From Leifsonia aquatica (GTDB taxonomy: Bacteria > Actinomycetota > Actinomycetes > Actinomycetales > Microbacteriaceae): 64,000 bases of DNA. Of this stretch, positions 1-7,034 are shown piece by piece (position 1 is the stretch's first letter; every line of letters begins with the position of its first letter). A program made the translations under genes and the position numbers. The stretch is taken from contig NZ_JACHVP010000001.1 of NCBI RefSeq assembly GCF_014190775.1, positions 744,001 to 808,000 of the forward strand. Reading direction: 5' to 3'. A model generated the notes under the pieces. The model worked only from the letters and a program-made list of their open reading frames with translations, had not been told where the DNA came from and ran no database searches.

Positions 1-765
1 CTCGAGGAGGTCGTTGTCGCGCAGGTACTGCTCCACCAGCGCTCCCTTGCCCACCTGGTCCTCGGTCGCGCGTCGGGCGACCTCACGGTGCCGCTGCTCG
101 ACCATCGCACTGAGCCGGCGGAAGTCCTCCGGGAGCGACGCGGTGAGCCGGAGCACTTCGCGGAGCTGGCGGCGCACCGCCTCGCCGGGGGCCGGCTCCA
201 CGCCGCCCGCCGCGATGCGCGCGCGGCGCGCCTGCAGCTGGGCGATCTGGTCGTCGATGCGCGCGAGCTGCGCGTCGGGATCGGGGTCGGTCATGTCGGC
301 CAGCTGGTGGACGGCGTGGGCGATGCTGCCGAACCGGGCCTCCGACACCACGGAGTCGGCGTCCACGAGCTCGCGCACGATGCGGAGCGCCTGGAGCGAG
401 TACTGCGACAGCCGGTACTCGGCCCGGCCTTCGCGGTCATGGGGGCGGGAGCGGACGAGCCAGCGGTTGTCCACCCATCCCCGGCAGTAGTCGGCGGGCG
501 CCGAGCGGCGGGGGAGCGCGGGATCCTCGGCGGAGGCGTCGGCGACGTCGGCGGAGGCCGGGGCGGCTTCGCCCTCGGAGACGGCGCCGAGCGCCTCCGC
601 CACCTTCTGGTGGAACCAGTCGGCGGAGACGGGGCCGTCGGCGAACTCGAGGTGCCGCGAGAACAAGGGGAGGATCCACCGCCCGTTGTGGCTGCGCAGC
701 AGCGCCCACGTGGGATGTTCCTCCCAGGCGTCCGCGACCGCGTCGGCGGCGAGGGCCTCGTCCAT
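1..765 (-). CDS. jetA: JetA-like DUF3375 protein of a Wadjet defence system, 3' end outside window
   Basis: The first 255 residues are present and the frame is open to the left edge. The N-terminus has the DUF3375 pattern: HPTWALLRS near residue 17, a W-V-D-x2-W-L winged-helix segment near 97, then SEARFGSIAHAVHQLADMT near 142, followed by DPDAQLARID and a coiled-coil arm, and a LPEDFRRLS segment near 218. This matches JetA, the kleisin-like (MukF-like) subunit of the Wadjet JetABCD complex, which cuts circular plasmids. The family is usually about 480-500 residues, so roughly half is seen. The ATG at 765 follows GGAGGA at a good distance. jetB, jetC and jetD would lie to the left, beyond the window; their presence is inference. 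An orphan DUF3375 protein is the alternative. Confidence 0.82.
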   Translation of the reverse strand, partial: MDEALAADAVADAWEEHPTWALLRSHNGRWILPLFSRHLEFADGPVSADWFHQKVAEALGAVSEGEAAPASADVADASAEDPALPRRSAPADYCRGWVDNRWLVRSRPHDREGRAEYRLSQYSLQALRIVRELVDADSVVSEARFGSIAHAVHQLADMTDPDPDAQLARIDDQIAQLQARRARIAAGGVEPAPGEAVRRQLREVLRLTASLPEDFRRLSAMVEQRHREVARRATEDQVGKGALVEQYLRDNDLLE

Positions 766-790
766 ATTCCTCCGCGCTGGGGTTCGGGAT

Positions 791-834
791 CAAAAAAAGG
801 CCCGGACCGGGGATTTCTCCTCGAGTCCGGGCCT
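791..834 (-). terminator. Rho-independent terminator after tRNA-fMet
   Basis: On the minus strand a perfect 10-bp stem (825-834 pairing with 798-807), with a 17-nt loop, runs straight into seven U residues (792-798). It sits just downstream of the tRNA and only about 25 nt before the jetA start, so it separates the two. Confidence 0.92.
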
Positions 835-840
835 GTCCGG

Positions 841-914
841 TTGCGGGGGCAGGATTTGAACCTACGACCTCTGGGTTATGAGCCCAGCGAGCTACCGAGC
901 TGCTCCACCCCGCG
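841..914 (-). tRNA. Initiator tRNA-fMet (CAU)
   Basis: A 74-nt cloverleaf with anticodon CAU. Two initiator marks are visible: a C1-A72 mismatch at the end of the acceptor stem, and three G-C pairs in the anticodon stem (GGG and CCC around the loop). The T arm contains GGTTCAAATCC. The discriminator is A (841) and the genome does not encode CCA (ACCG follows). It lies alone behind its own promoter and ends at the terminator at 791-834. Confidence 0.95.
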
Positions 915-926
915 GCACAAGAAATG

Positions 927-955
927 ACTCTAGCACGGCTCTGAGGGGGTGGGAA
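927..955 (-). promoter_or_regulatory. Likely promoter of the initiator tRNA
   Basis: The -10 box TAGAGT (932-927) lies 12 nt before the tRNA 5' end, and a weak -35 box TTCCCA (955-950) lies 17 nt further upstream. The spacing fits a short 5' leader removed by RNase P. Confidence 0.55.
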
Positions 956-1049
956 ATCGAACCCGTATCCCGGGCGCGTCCGGCGCGCTCCTCCCGGTGG
1001 TAGACCGCCCGTCCCACTAAAGTCGGGTTCAAGACGTAGGGGACAGGGC

Positions 1050-2114
1050 ATGGCGAGTAGCACTCAGAAGTACCGGGTGGTCGTGATCGAGGACGACCCG
1101 GATGTGGCCTTCTTCATGAAGACCGTGCTCGAGAAGCGGGCGGACGCCGTGGTGACGGCGATCACCGATCCCTCCCGGGCACTCGCCGCCATCGCGGACT
1201 TCGAGCCCGATCTCGTCCTGACCGACATCGAGATGCCGGGCATCTCGGGCCTCGATCTGCTCAAGGAGCTGCGCTCGCAGTATCCGGGGATGCCGGTGGT
1301 GGTGATGACGGCCCACGTGTCGGTGGACTACGCCGTCGCCGCCCTGCGCAGCCAGGCGGACGAGTTCCTGACGAAGCCGGTGGCGTCCGCCGACCTCGTG
1401 TCGATCGTGACGCGTCTGGCGGAGGAGGGGCGGACCAAGCGGTCCGCCTCGCGGCAGCAGGTCGTGCTCGCCATCGGCGCGCACCCGGACGACGTCGAGA
1501 TCGGTGTCGGCGGCATCCTCGCCGCGCACCGCGACGCCGGCAACCAGGTCGTCATCCTGACCCTGTCGCGCGGTGCGCGCGGCGGCGATGCGGACGACCG
1601 CCAGCACGAGTCGCTCGCCGCGGCGGAGCTGCTCGGCGCCCGGCTGTTCCTGGAAGACCTCGAGGACACGCACATCTCGGCGGCCGACCCGACGGTGTCG
1701 ATCATCGAGCGGGTGGTGCGGGAGGTCGAGCCCGACATCGTCTACACGCACTCCGCACACGACCGGCACCAGGACCACCGGGCGGTGAACGCCGCGGTCA
1801 GCGTGGCGACCCGCAACGTGCGGACGGTCTGCTGCTTCCAGAGCCCGAGCGCCACCATCGACTTCCGTCCCACGCGCTTCGTCCCGATCGACGGCTTCAC
1901 GGACGCCAAGCTCGCCCTGATCGACTGCTTCCGCTCGCAGGACCTGCGCGCCTACCTCGAGCACGACTTCGTGCTCGCGACCGCGCGCTACTGGTCGCGG
2001 TTCGGCGGCGGCACGATGTGCGAGCCGCTCGAAGTCATGCGGGACACCGCCGACATCTCCATCCCCGCCTCGACGATCTCGACCGAGGCCCGACTCCGAA
2101 GGACCGCCGAATGA
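1050..2114 (+). CDS. Response-regulator receiver domain fused to PIG-L/LmbE-family deacetylase
   Basis: 354 residues in two domains. Residues 9-125 form a CheY-like receiver: acidic pocket E14/D15/D16, phospho-acceptor D59 in the DIEMPG turn, T87, and K109 in the TKP motif. Residues 137-335 form a PIG-L (LmbE-type) zinc-dependent N-deacetylase: the metal motif AHPDD at 144-148 and the HDRHQDH motif at 237-243. PIG-L enzymes remove acetyl groups from GlcNAc-type sugars (MshB, BshB, lincomycin LmbE). The fusion suggests phosphorylation controls the deacetylase; that is inference and the substrate is unknown. The ATG at 1050 follows AGGGGACAGG, and a -10-like TAAAGT lies at 1018-1023. It is the first gene of an overlapping operon; its TGA overlaps the next ATG. 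Confidence 0.88.
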   Translation: MASSTQKYRVVVIEDDPDVAFFMKTVLEKRADAVVTAITDPSRALAAIADFEPDLVLTDIEMPGISGLDLLKELRSQYPGMPVVVMTAHVSVDYAVAALRSQADEFLTKPVASADLVSIVTRLAEEGRTKRSASRQQVVLAIGAHPDDVEIGVGGILAAHRDAGNQVVILTLSRGARGGDADDRQHESLAAAELLGARLFLEDLEDTHISAADPTVSIIERVVREVEPDIVYTHSAHDRHQDHRAVNAAVSVATRNVRTVCCFQSPSATIDFRPTRFVPIDGFTDAKLALIDCFRSQDLRAYLEHDFVLATARYWSRFGGGTMCEPLEVMRDTADISIPASTISTEARLRRTAE

Positions 2115-3109
2115 CCAGAGTTCTCGTGACAGGCGCGGGCGGCCCCGCGGGCGTCGCCGTGATCCGCTCGCTGCTCGCGAGGGACGACGTCGACGTGCTC
2201 GCCGCCGACATGGACGGCTGGGCGAGCGGCCTCTACCTCGTGCCCGCTGCGAATCGCCGGATCGTGCCCGCCGGCCGGTCGGAGACGTTCGTCGATGAGC
2301 TGATCGCGATGTGCGACGCCGATGACGTCGACGTGCTGTTCTCGACCGTCGACGTCGAACTCCCGGGGCTGGCCGCGCGTCGCGACGAGCTGCAGGCGGT
2401 CGGCACCGCGCTGGCCGCGCCGAGCCACGAGACCCTCGTCACCTGCCTCGACAAGTACCGGCTCGCGGAGCGGGTGGAGGGCTCGGCCCGCATCCCGCGC
2501 ACCCGGCTGCTGACCGCCGACGGTGTGGCGGAGGACTGGGACTTCCCTGTCATCATCAAGCCCCGCAGCGGTGCGGGCTCGCGCGGCGTCCGGCTCATCC
2601 CGGACCGCGCCGCGCTCGAGTCCGTGCCGTTGGACGACAGCATCCTGATCCAGGAGAACCTGCCGGGCGAAGAGTTCTCCGTCGACGTGCTCGCCGGCCT
2701 GGACGGCTCCGTCATCGCCGCCGTCCCGCGCTCCCGCGAGCGCGTCGACTCCGGCGTCTCGATCGCCGGTCGCACCGTCAAGCGGGCCGAGCTCTCCGAG
2801 ACGGCCGCCGCGGTCGCGCGGTCCATCGGTCTCACCGGTGTCGCGAACGTGCAGCTGCGTTACAGCGTGGAGGGCGTCCCCGCCCTGCTCGAGGTGAACC
2901 CGCGCTTCCCGGGAGCGATGCCCCTCACCATCGCGGCCGGCGTCGACATGCCGTCGCTCCTGCTGGACCTCGTGCTGGGCCGCCCTGTGCCCGCGACGGT
3001 CGACTTCCGCGAGCTCGCCAACGTGCGCTTCCTCGAGGACGTCTTCCTCGATCCGGCCGATGTGCTGGTCTCGGAGAACGCGGCGCACGCCGACGAGCTC
3101 GACGAGTGA
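2111..3109 (+). CDS. ATP-grasp family protein (carbamoyl-phosphate-synthase-like)
   Basis: 332 residues. The N-terminus is a Rossmann-like pre-ATP-grasp fold starting with TGAGGPAG at 7-14. The ATP-grasp core follows: FPVIIKPRSGAGSRGV at 155-170, with K160 a probable ATP-binding lysine, then an IQENLPGEEFSVDV segment and the metal-binding ending LLEVNPRFPG near residue 280. Such proteins ligate a carboxylate to an amine or thiol using ATP; the closest relatives act on carbamoyl-phosphate or short peptides. The substrate cannot be read from the sequence. The start overlaps the previous stop as ATGA, implying translational coupling with the receiver-deacetylase gene. Confidence 0.85.
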   Translation: MTRVLVTGAGGPAGVAVIRSLLARDDVDVLAADMDGWASGLYLVPAANRRIVPAGRSETFVDELIAMCDADDVDVLFSTVDVELPGLAARRDELQAVGTALAAPSHETLVTCLDKYRLAERVEGSARIPRTRLLTADGVAEDWDFPVIIKPRSGAGSRGVRLIPDRAALESVPLDDSILIQENLPGEEFSVDVLAGLDGSVIAAVPRSRERVDSGVSIAGRTVKRAELSETAAAVARSIGLTGVANVQLRYSVEGVPALLEVNPRFPGAMPLTIAAGVDMPSLLLDLVLGRPVPATVDFRELANVRFLEDVFLDPADVLVSENAAHADELDE

Positions 3110-3882
3110 CAGCCGCACCTCCCGTGATCGACGTCTCCCAGCTGCTCCGCGGCGACTTCCACGTGCACTCCACGTTCTCCGACGACGCGGTCAGCACGCT
3201 GGCGCAGAACATCGCGGCCGCGGAGGCGGCGGGTCTGGAGCATCTGCGGCTGAACGATCACGTGCGCGCGTCCACGACCTGGGTGCCGGAGTTCGTCGCC
3301 GCCGTCGCGGCCGAGCGCATCCCCTCGGGCCTCACGGTGGTCACGGGCGTCGAGACCAAGCTGCTGGACGCGACGGGCGCCGTCGACATCCCCGCCGACC
3401 TCGTCGTCGGAGCGGGCGGTGTCGACACGATCGTCATCGGCGACCACCAGTTCCCCGGCACGGACGGCCCGTGGTCGCCGCAGGCCACCCGCGACCGGCT
3501 CGACGCGGGTCTCTCCGCGGACGACGCGCTCGACCTGCTCGTCACGGCCAGCATCCGGGCGATGGAGCGCACCCCGCAGGCGCAGCTCGCGCACTGGTTC
3601 TCGATCCTGCCCAAGGTCGGGCTCGACGAGGCGCAGCTCGGCGCCGACCGGCTCGCGGCCTGGGCGCAGGCCGCGGCCGCCACCGGAACCATCGTCGAGG
3701 TGAACGAGAAGTGGGCGTGCCCCGGCGTGGAGGCGATCGTCGCCCTCCAGCGGGCCGGAGCGCGTATCGTTGCTTCCACCGACAGTCACATCGCGACCGA
3801 CGTCGGCCGGTACGACCGGGTGACCGCCCTCCTCACGGAAGCGGCCCGCCGTCTCGCGCCCGAAGGTGAGGACGACCGATGA
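3106..3882 (+). CDS. PHP-domain phosphoesterase / putative hydrolase
   Basis: 258 residues with the PHP metallo-phosphoesterase motifs in order: GDFHVHSTFSDDA (H19 and H21), a DH pair at 51-52, a glutamate in the VNEKWACPG segment, and the closing STDSHIATDVG with Asp and His ligands. PHP proteins include histidinol-phosphatase, DNA polymerase III subunits and nucleoside 3',5'-phosphate hydrolases. This one is a stand-alone enzyme; the substrate is unknown. The GTG start overlaps the previous TGA (GTGA). Membership of the same operon as the deacetylase and ATP-grasp genes suggests a shared small-molecule pathway, which is inference. Confidence 0.82.
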   Translation: MTAAPPVIDVSQLLRGDFHVHSTFSDDAVSTLAQNIAAAEAAGLEHLRLNDHVRASTTWVPEFVAAVAAERIPSGLTVVTGVETKLLDATGAVDIPADLVVGAGGVDTIVIGDHQFPGTDGPWSPQATRDRLDAGLSADDALDLLVTASIRAMERTPQAQLAHWFSILPKVGLDEAQLGADRLAAWAQAAAATGTIVEVNEKWACPGVEAIVALQRAGARIVASTDSHIATDVGRYDRVTALLTEAARRLAPEGEDDR

Positions 3883-4034
3883 GCCCCATCGAGCTGAACC
3901 GCGCGCAGCGCGCCGAGATGCAGCGCGAGATCGACCAGAACCGACGCTGGGAACGTCGGCTGCCGGTGTACGCCGGGATCGCTCTGCTCGTGCTCGCCGC
4001 GATCGTCGTGGTGCGGGTGGTGTTCTTCTCGTGA
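3879..4034 (+). CDS. 51-residue single-pass membrane protein
   Basis: A small open frame from ATG 3879 to TGA 4034. Its start overlaps the previous gene as ATGA and its stop overlaps the next gene as GTGA, the pattern used by every gene in this operon, which is strong evidence that it is translated. The first 28 residues are charged (NRAQRAEMQREIDQNRRWER). Residues 29-49 form one hydrophobic helix (PVYAGIALLVLAAIVVVRVV). No known family was recognised. Lying directly before the receiver and kinase genes, it may tether or modulate the signalling complex at the membrane; that is inference. Confidence 0.72.
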   Translation: MSPIELNRAQRAEMQREIDQNRRWERRLPVYAGIALLVLAAIVVVRVVFFS

Positions 4035-4417
4035 CCGGGCGCGTCCCGCGCGTCGTCATCGCCGACGACGACGACGACATCCGCGGCCTCATGATCATCG
4101 CCGCCAAGCGCGCAGGCGTGGAGGTCGTGGCCGCCGTCGACAACGGCCGCTCCGCCCTCGACACGCTCCTTTCCGAGGACGTCGACCTCGCCGTGCTCGA
4201 CATCTCGATGCCCGGACTCAACGGGGTGGAGGTCGCCGAAGCCGTCCGCGCGCAGCGGCCGGACACCCTGATCCTGATGGTCTCCGCCTCCGTCCAGCTG
4301 CTCACCGACCACGGCGTGGTCGCCGAGCGTTCCGACAGCTTCATCATCAAGCCGTTCAGCCCCCGCGTGCTGACCGAACGCATCCGCGCGATGCTGGGCA
4401 TCGAGGTGAGCGCGTGA
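4031..4417 (+). CDS. Receiver-only response regulator
   Basis: 128 residues, a single CheY-like receiver with no output domain. An unusually long acidic run (ADDDDDI, 11-17) supplies the metal pocket, D57 in DISMPGLNG is the phospho-acceptor, S85 or a neighbour in MVSAS replaces the usual Thr, and K in FIIKPFS completes the site. The GTG at 4031 overlaps the previous stop. It lies directly upstream of a histidine kinase that overlaps it by four bases, so the two are a probable cognate pair. Without a DNA-binding domain it must act by protein contact or as a phosphate shuttle to the receiver of the first gene of the operon. Confidence 0.88.
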   Translation: MTGRVPRVVIADDDDDIRGLMIIAAKRAGVEVVAAVDNGRSALDTLLSEDVDLAVLDISMPGLNGVEVAEAVRAQRPDTLILMVSASVQLLTDHGVVAERSDSFIIKPFSPRVLTERIRAMLGIEVSA

Positions 4418-6222
4418 CGATCGACCGGTTGCTGAGCCGCCTCCCCATCGACTCGCCGTCGGTGTTCATGAAGCAGCTGCCGACCCTGGTCGGCTTCCTG
4501 CTCGCGGTCGCCGTGGTGCTCATCCCGGACTTCGTGCCGGTGGAGCATCCCGACTACGTGTGGGCCTCCATCGCCGTCATCGCCGTCGCGACGATCCTGG
4601 CGGGGGTGCTCCCGTGGCACCGGATCAACGCCGGCTGGATCACCGTCGTGCCGGTGCTGTCGATGCTGGCGATCGGCCTCCTCCGTCTCGGCACCGGTGG
4701 CTCGACCTCGCCGATCGCGGTCGTCCTGCTCCTCCCGTTCATCTGGATCGCGACAGAGGAGGGGCGCCGCAACATCCTCATCGCCACGGCCGGGATGTTC
4801 GTCGTGCTCCTCGCACCCCTCTACGTGACCGGCGTGCCCGGCACCGCGGTCGACCTGGTGCGCGCGCTGTTCTCGCCCGTCATCTACTTCATCGTCGCGA
4901 CCGTCATCAACGAGATCGCGCACCGGCTGCGAGCGCAGCTGGCCGTCACGAAGGCCGCGGCGGAGCAGCGCGCGGAGCTCCTCGCCGACGCGGTCACCGC
5001 CCAGGACGAGCTGGTGCTCAACGAGGCCCGCCTGAAGACCGCGAACCGGCTGATCCAGAGCATCTGGAACGCGGTGACCGAGCAGTCCGTGATCGGCACC
5101 GACCTCGACGGTCTCATCGACGTGTGGAACCCCGGCGCCGAGAAGATGTTCGGTCTCACCGAGAAGCAGGTCGTGGACGGTGAGCGCCACGTCGTCGAGT
5201 TCCACCTGGCGTCCGAGCTGGAGGAGCGGCTCCGCGACATGGACGCCCGGTTCACGACGGTCGCCAGTGCGGACGACTTCTCCGCGCTCGTCGACACCGT
5301 GCGGGCCGGCTACGCCGACGTGCGCGATTGGACGTACGTGCGCCCCGACGGCAAGCGCGTCCCCGTCCAGGTGGCGGCGACGCCCCGCATCGACGAGAAC
5401 GGCCACCGCGTCGGTTTCATCTTCGTGGCCACCGACATGACCCAGGCCCGCGAGTTCGCTCGCCTCAAGGACGAGTTCGTCGGCCTGATCTCGCACGAAC
5501 TGCGCACGCCCCTCAGCTCCATCCTGGGCTACTTGGAGCTCATGCGGGACGACGACGAGTCGCCGCTCTCCGAGGAGCAGTTGCAGTACCTGGCCGTCGC
5601 CGAGCGCAACGCGCACCGGCTGCTGCGGCTGGTCGGCGACCTGCTCTTCACGGCGCAGGTCGAATCCGGCCGGTTCCCGCTCGACATCAAGGACGTCGAA
5701 CTCGGCTCCGTGGTCGCCGCGTCGGTCGAGACCGCGCGCCCGATCGCATCCGCCGCCGGAGTCACGCTCGTCAGCGAGGTGCCGGAGGAGCGGGCCGAGG
5801 TCCGTGGCGACGCCGTCCGCCTCGGCCAGGCCGTCGACAACCTCATCTCGAACGCGGTCAAGTTCACCCCCTCGGGCGGAACGGTCACGGTCGCGCTGCA
5901 GCCGGGCGCCGCGGAGGACGTGATCGCCGTGACCGATACCGGGATCGGGATCCCGGCCGTCGAGCTCAGCCAGCTCTCCCAGCGCTTCTTCCGCGCCTCC
6001 ACCGCCACGCGCAACGCCGTCCCCGGTGTCGGCCTCGGACTCACGATCACCAAGGCGATCGTGACGGCCCACGGCGGGCGGCTCGACATCGCGAGCGAGG
6101 AAGGCGTCGGCACCTCCATCAGCATCGTGCTCCCGGTGGAGACGCCGCAGCCCGTGGTGGACGCCCTTCCCGGAGCCGACTCCCTCCCGTCCGCCGGCTC
6201 TCTGCGCGGGGCGGCGTCGTGA
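4414..6222 (+). CDS. Membrane-bound PAS sensor histidine kinase
   Basis: 602 residues. Residues 22-165 hold about six hydrophobic helices with very short loops, so the sensor is within the membrane rather than extracellular. Residues 170-215 form a coiled coil, 215-345 a PAS domain, and 346-420 the HisKA dimerisation domain with phospho-acceptor H361 in LISHELRTPLSS. The HATPase domain follows with NLISNAVKF (N box), DTGIGIP (G1) and GVGLGLT (G2). It should autophosphorylate H361 and pass phosphate to the receiver encoded just upstream, and possibly to the receiver-deacetylase. The GTG start overlaps the previous TGA. Confidence 0.93.
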   Translation: MTIDRLLSRLPIDSPSVFMKQLPTLVGFLLAVAVVLIPDFVPVEHPDYVWASIAVIAVATILAGVLPWHRINAGWITVVPVLSMLAIGLLRLGTGGSTSPIAVVLLLPFIWIATEEGRRNILIATAGMFVVLLAPLYVTGVPGTAVDLVRALFSPVIYFIVATVINEIAHRLRAQLAVTKAAAEQRAELLADAVTAQDELVLNEARLKTANRLIQSIWNAVTEQSVIGTDLDGLIDVWNPGAEKMFGLTEKQVVDGERHVVEFHLASELEERLRDMDARFTTVASADDFSALVDTVRAGYADVRDWTYVRPDGKRVPVQVAATPRIDENGHRVGFIFVATDMTQAREFARLKDEFVGLISHELRTPLSSILGYLELMRDDDESPLSEEQLQYLAVAERNAHRLLRLVGDLLFTAQVESGRFPLDIKDVELGSVVAASVETARPIASAAGVTLVSEVPEERAEVRGDAVRLGQAVDNLISNAVKFTPSGGTVTVALQPGAAEDVIAVTDTGIGIPAVELSQLSQRFFRASTATRNAVPGVGLGLTITKAIVTAHGGRLDIASEEGVGTSISIVLPVETPQPVVDALPGADSLPSAGSLRGAAS

Positions 6223-7025
6223 CGGCGGTCACCGTCGGCGTCGCGCAGTTCACGCCGCGGGACGACAAGGCGCACAACCGGGAGGTCGTCGCCGGGCTGG
6301 TCGCTGTCGCCGCCGAGCGCGGTGCCCGGCTGATCGTGTTCCCCGAGTACTCGTCCTATTTCACGGACCCGCTGGGTCCCTCGTTCGCGCACAACGCGGA
6401 GACGCTGGACGGCGAGTTCGTGGACGCCCTCGCGGGAGCGGCACGCGATCACGGCGTCCACGTGGTCGCCGGGCTGGTCGAGCGAACCGACGAGCGGCAC
6501 CGCTTCGCCAACACCCTCGTCGCCGTGGCGCCGAGCGGGGACCTGGTCGCGGTCTACCGCAAGCAGCACCTCTACGACGCCTTCGGCTCGCGCGAGTCCG
6601 ACTGGGTGGTGCCCGGTGAGATGGTCGAGCCCCAGCTGTTCGAGGTCGATGGGCTGAGGGTCGGCCTGCAGACGTGCTACGACCTGCGCTTCCCCGAAGT
6701 CACCCGGCTGCTCGCCGACGCGGGAGCCGATCTCGTCGCCATCCCGGCCGAGTGGGTGCGCGGGCCGCTCAAGGAGCACCACTGGTCGACGCTCCTGCAG
6801 GCGCGCGCGATCGAGAACACCCTCTACGTCGCCGCGGCCGACCACACCCCGCCCATCGGCGTCGGGGCGAGTGCGATCATCGACCCGATGGGCGTCACCA
6901 TCGCCGGCCTCGCCGAGACCACGGGGATCGCGGTCGCCGAGGTCTCGCAGGAGCGGATCGAGCGGGTCAGGGAGGTCAACCCGGCCCTGGCGCTGCGGCG
7001 ATACCGGGTTGTTCCCCGCGACTGA
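6219..7025 (+). CDS. Nitrilase-superfamily carbon-nitrogen hydrolase
   Basis: 268 residues of the CN-hydrolase fold with its catalytic triad E43 (FPEYSSYF), K115 (YRKQHLYD) and C153 (QTCYDLRFPE). The FPE, YRK and CYDLRFPE motifs resemble the Nit/omega-amidase branch, which hydrolyses amides such as deaminated glutathione or alpha-ketoglutaramate; a true nitrilase is less likely. The GTG start at 6219 overlaps the kinase stop (GTGA), making it the last gene of the operon that begins at 1050. Its stop lies 9 nt from the convergent aminotransferase gene, with no obvious terminator between. Confidence 0.9.
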   Translation: MTAVTVGVAQFTPRDDKAHNREVVAGLVAVAAERGARLIVFPEYSSYFTDPLGPSFAHNAETLDGEFVDALAGAARDHGVHVVAGLVERTDERHRFANTLVAVAPSGDLVAVYRKQHLYDAFGSRESDWVVPGEMVEPQLFEVDGLRVGLQTCYDLRFPEVTRLLADAGADLVAIPAEWVRGPLKEHHWSTLLQARAIENTLYVAAADHTPPIGVGASAIIDPMGVTIAGLAETTGIAVAEVSQERIERVREVNPALALRRYRVVPRD

Positions 7026-7034
7026 GCCCGCGGA

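Noticed and set aside
437-1063. Minus-strand frame covering the tRNA-fMet gene
   Set aside because: It crosses a tRNA and a terminator and is out of frame with the JetA-like gene.
2860-6072. Minus-strand open frame of about 1070 codons
   Set aside because: It lies opposite the ATP-grasp, PHP, kinase and regulator genes. The product is a low-complexity Arg/Asp/Gly/His/Val mix with no domain, as expected from the antisense of GC-rich codons.
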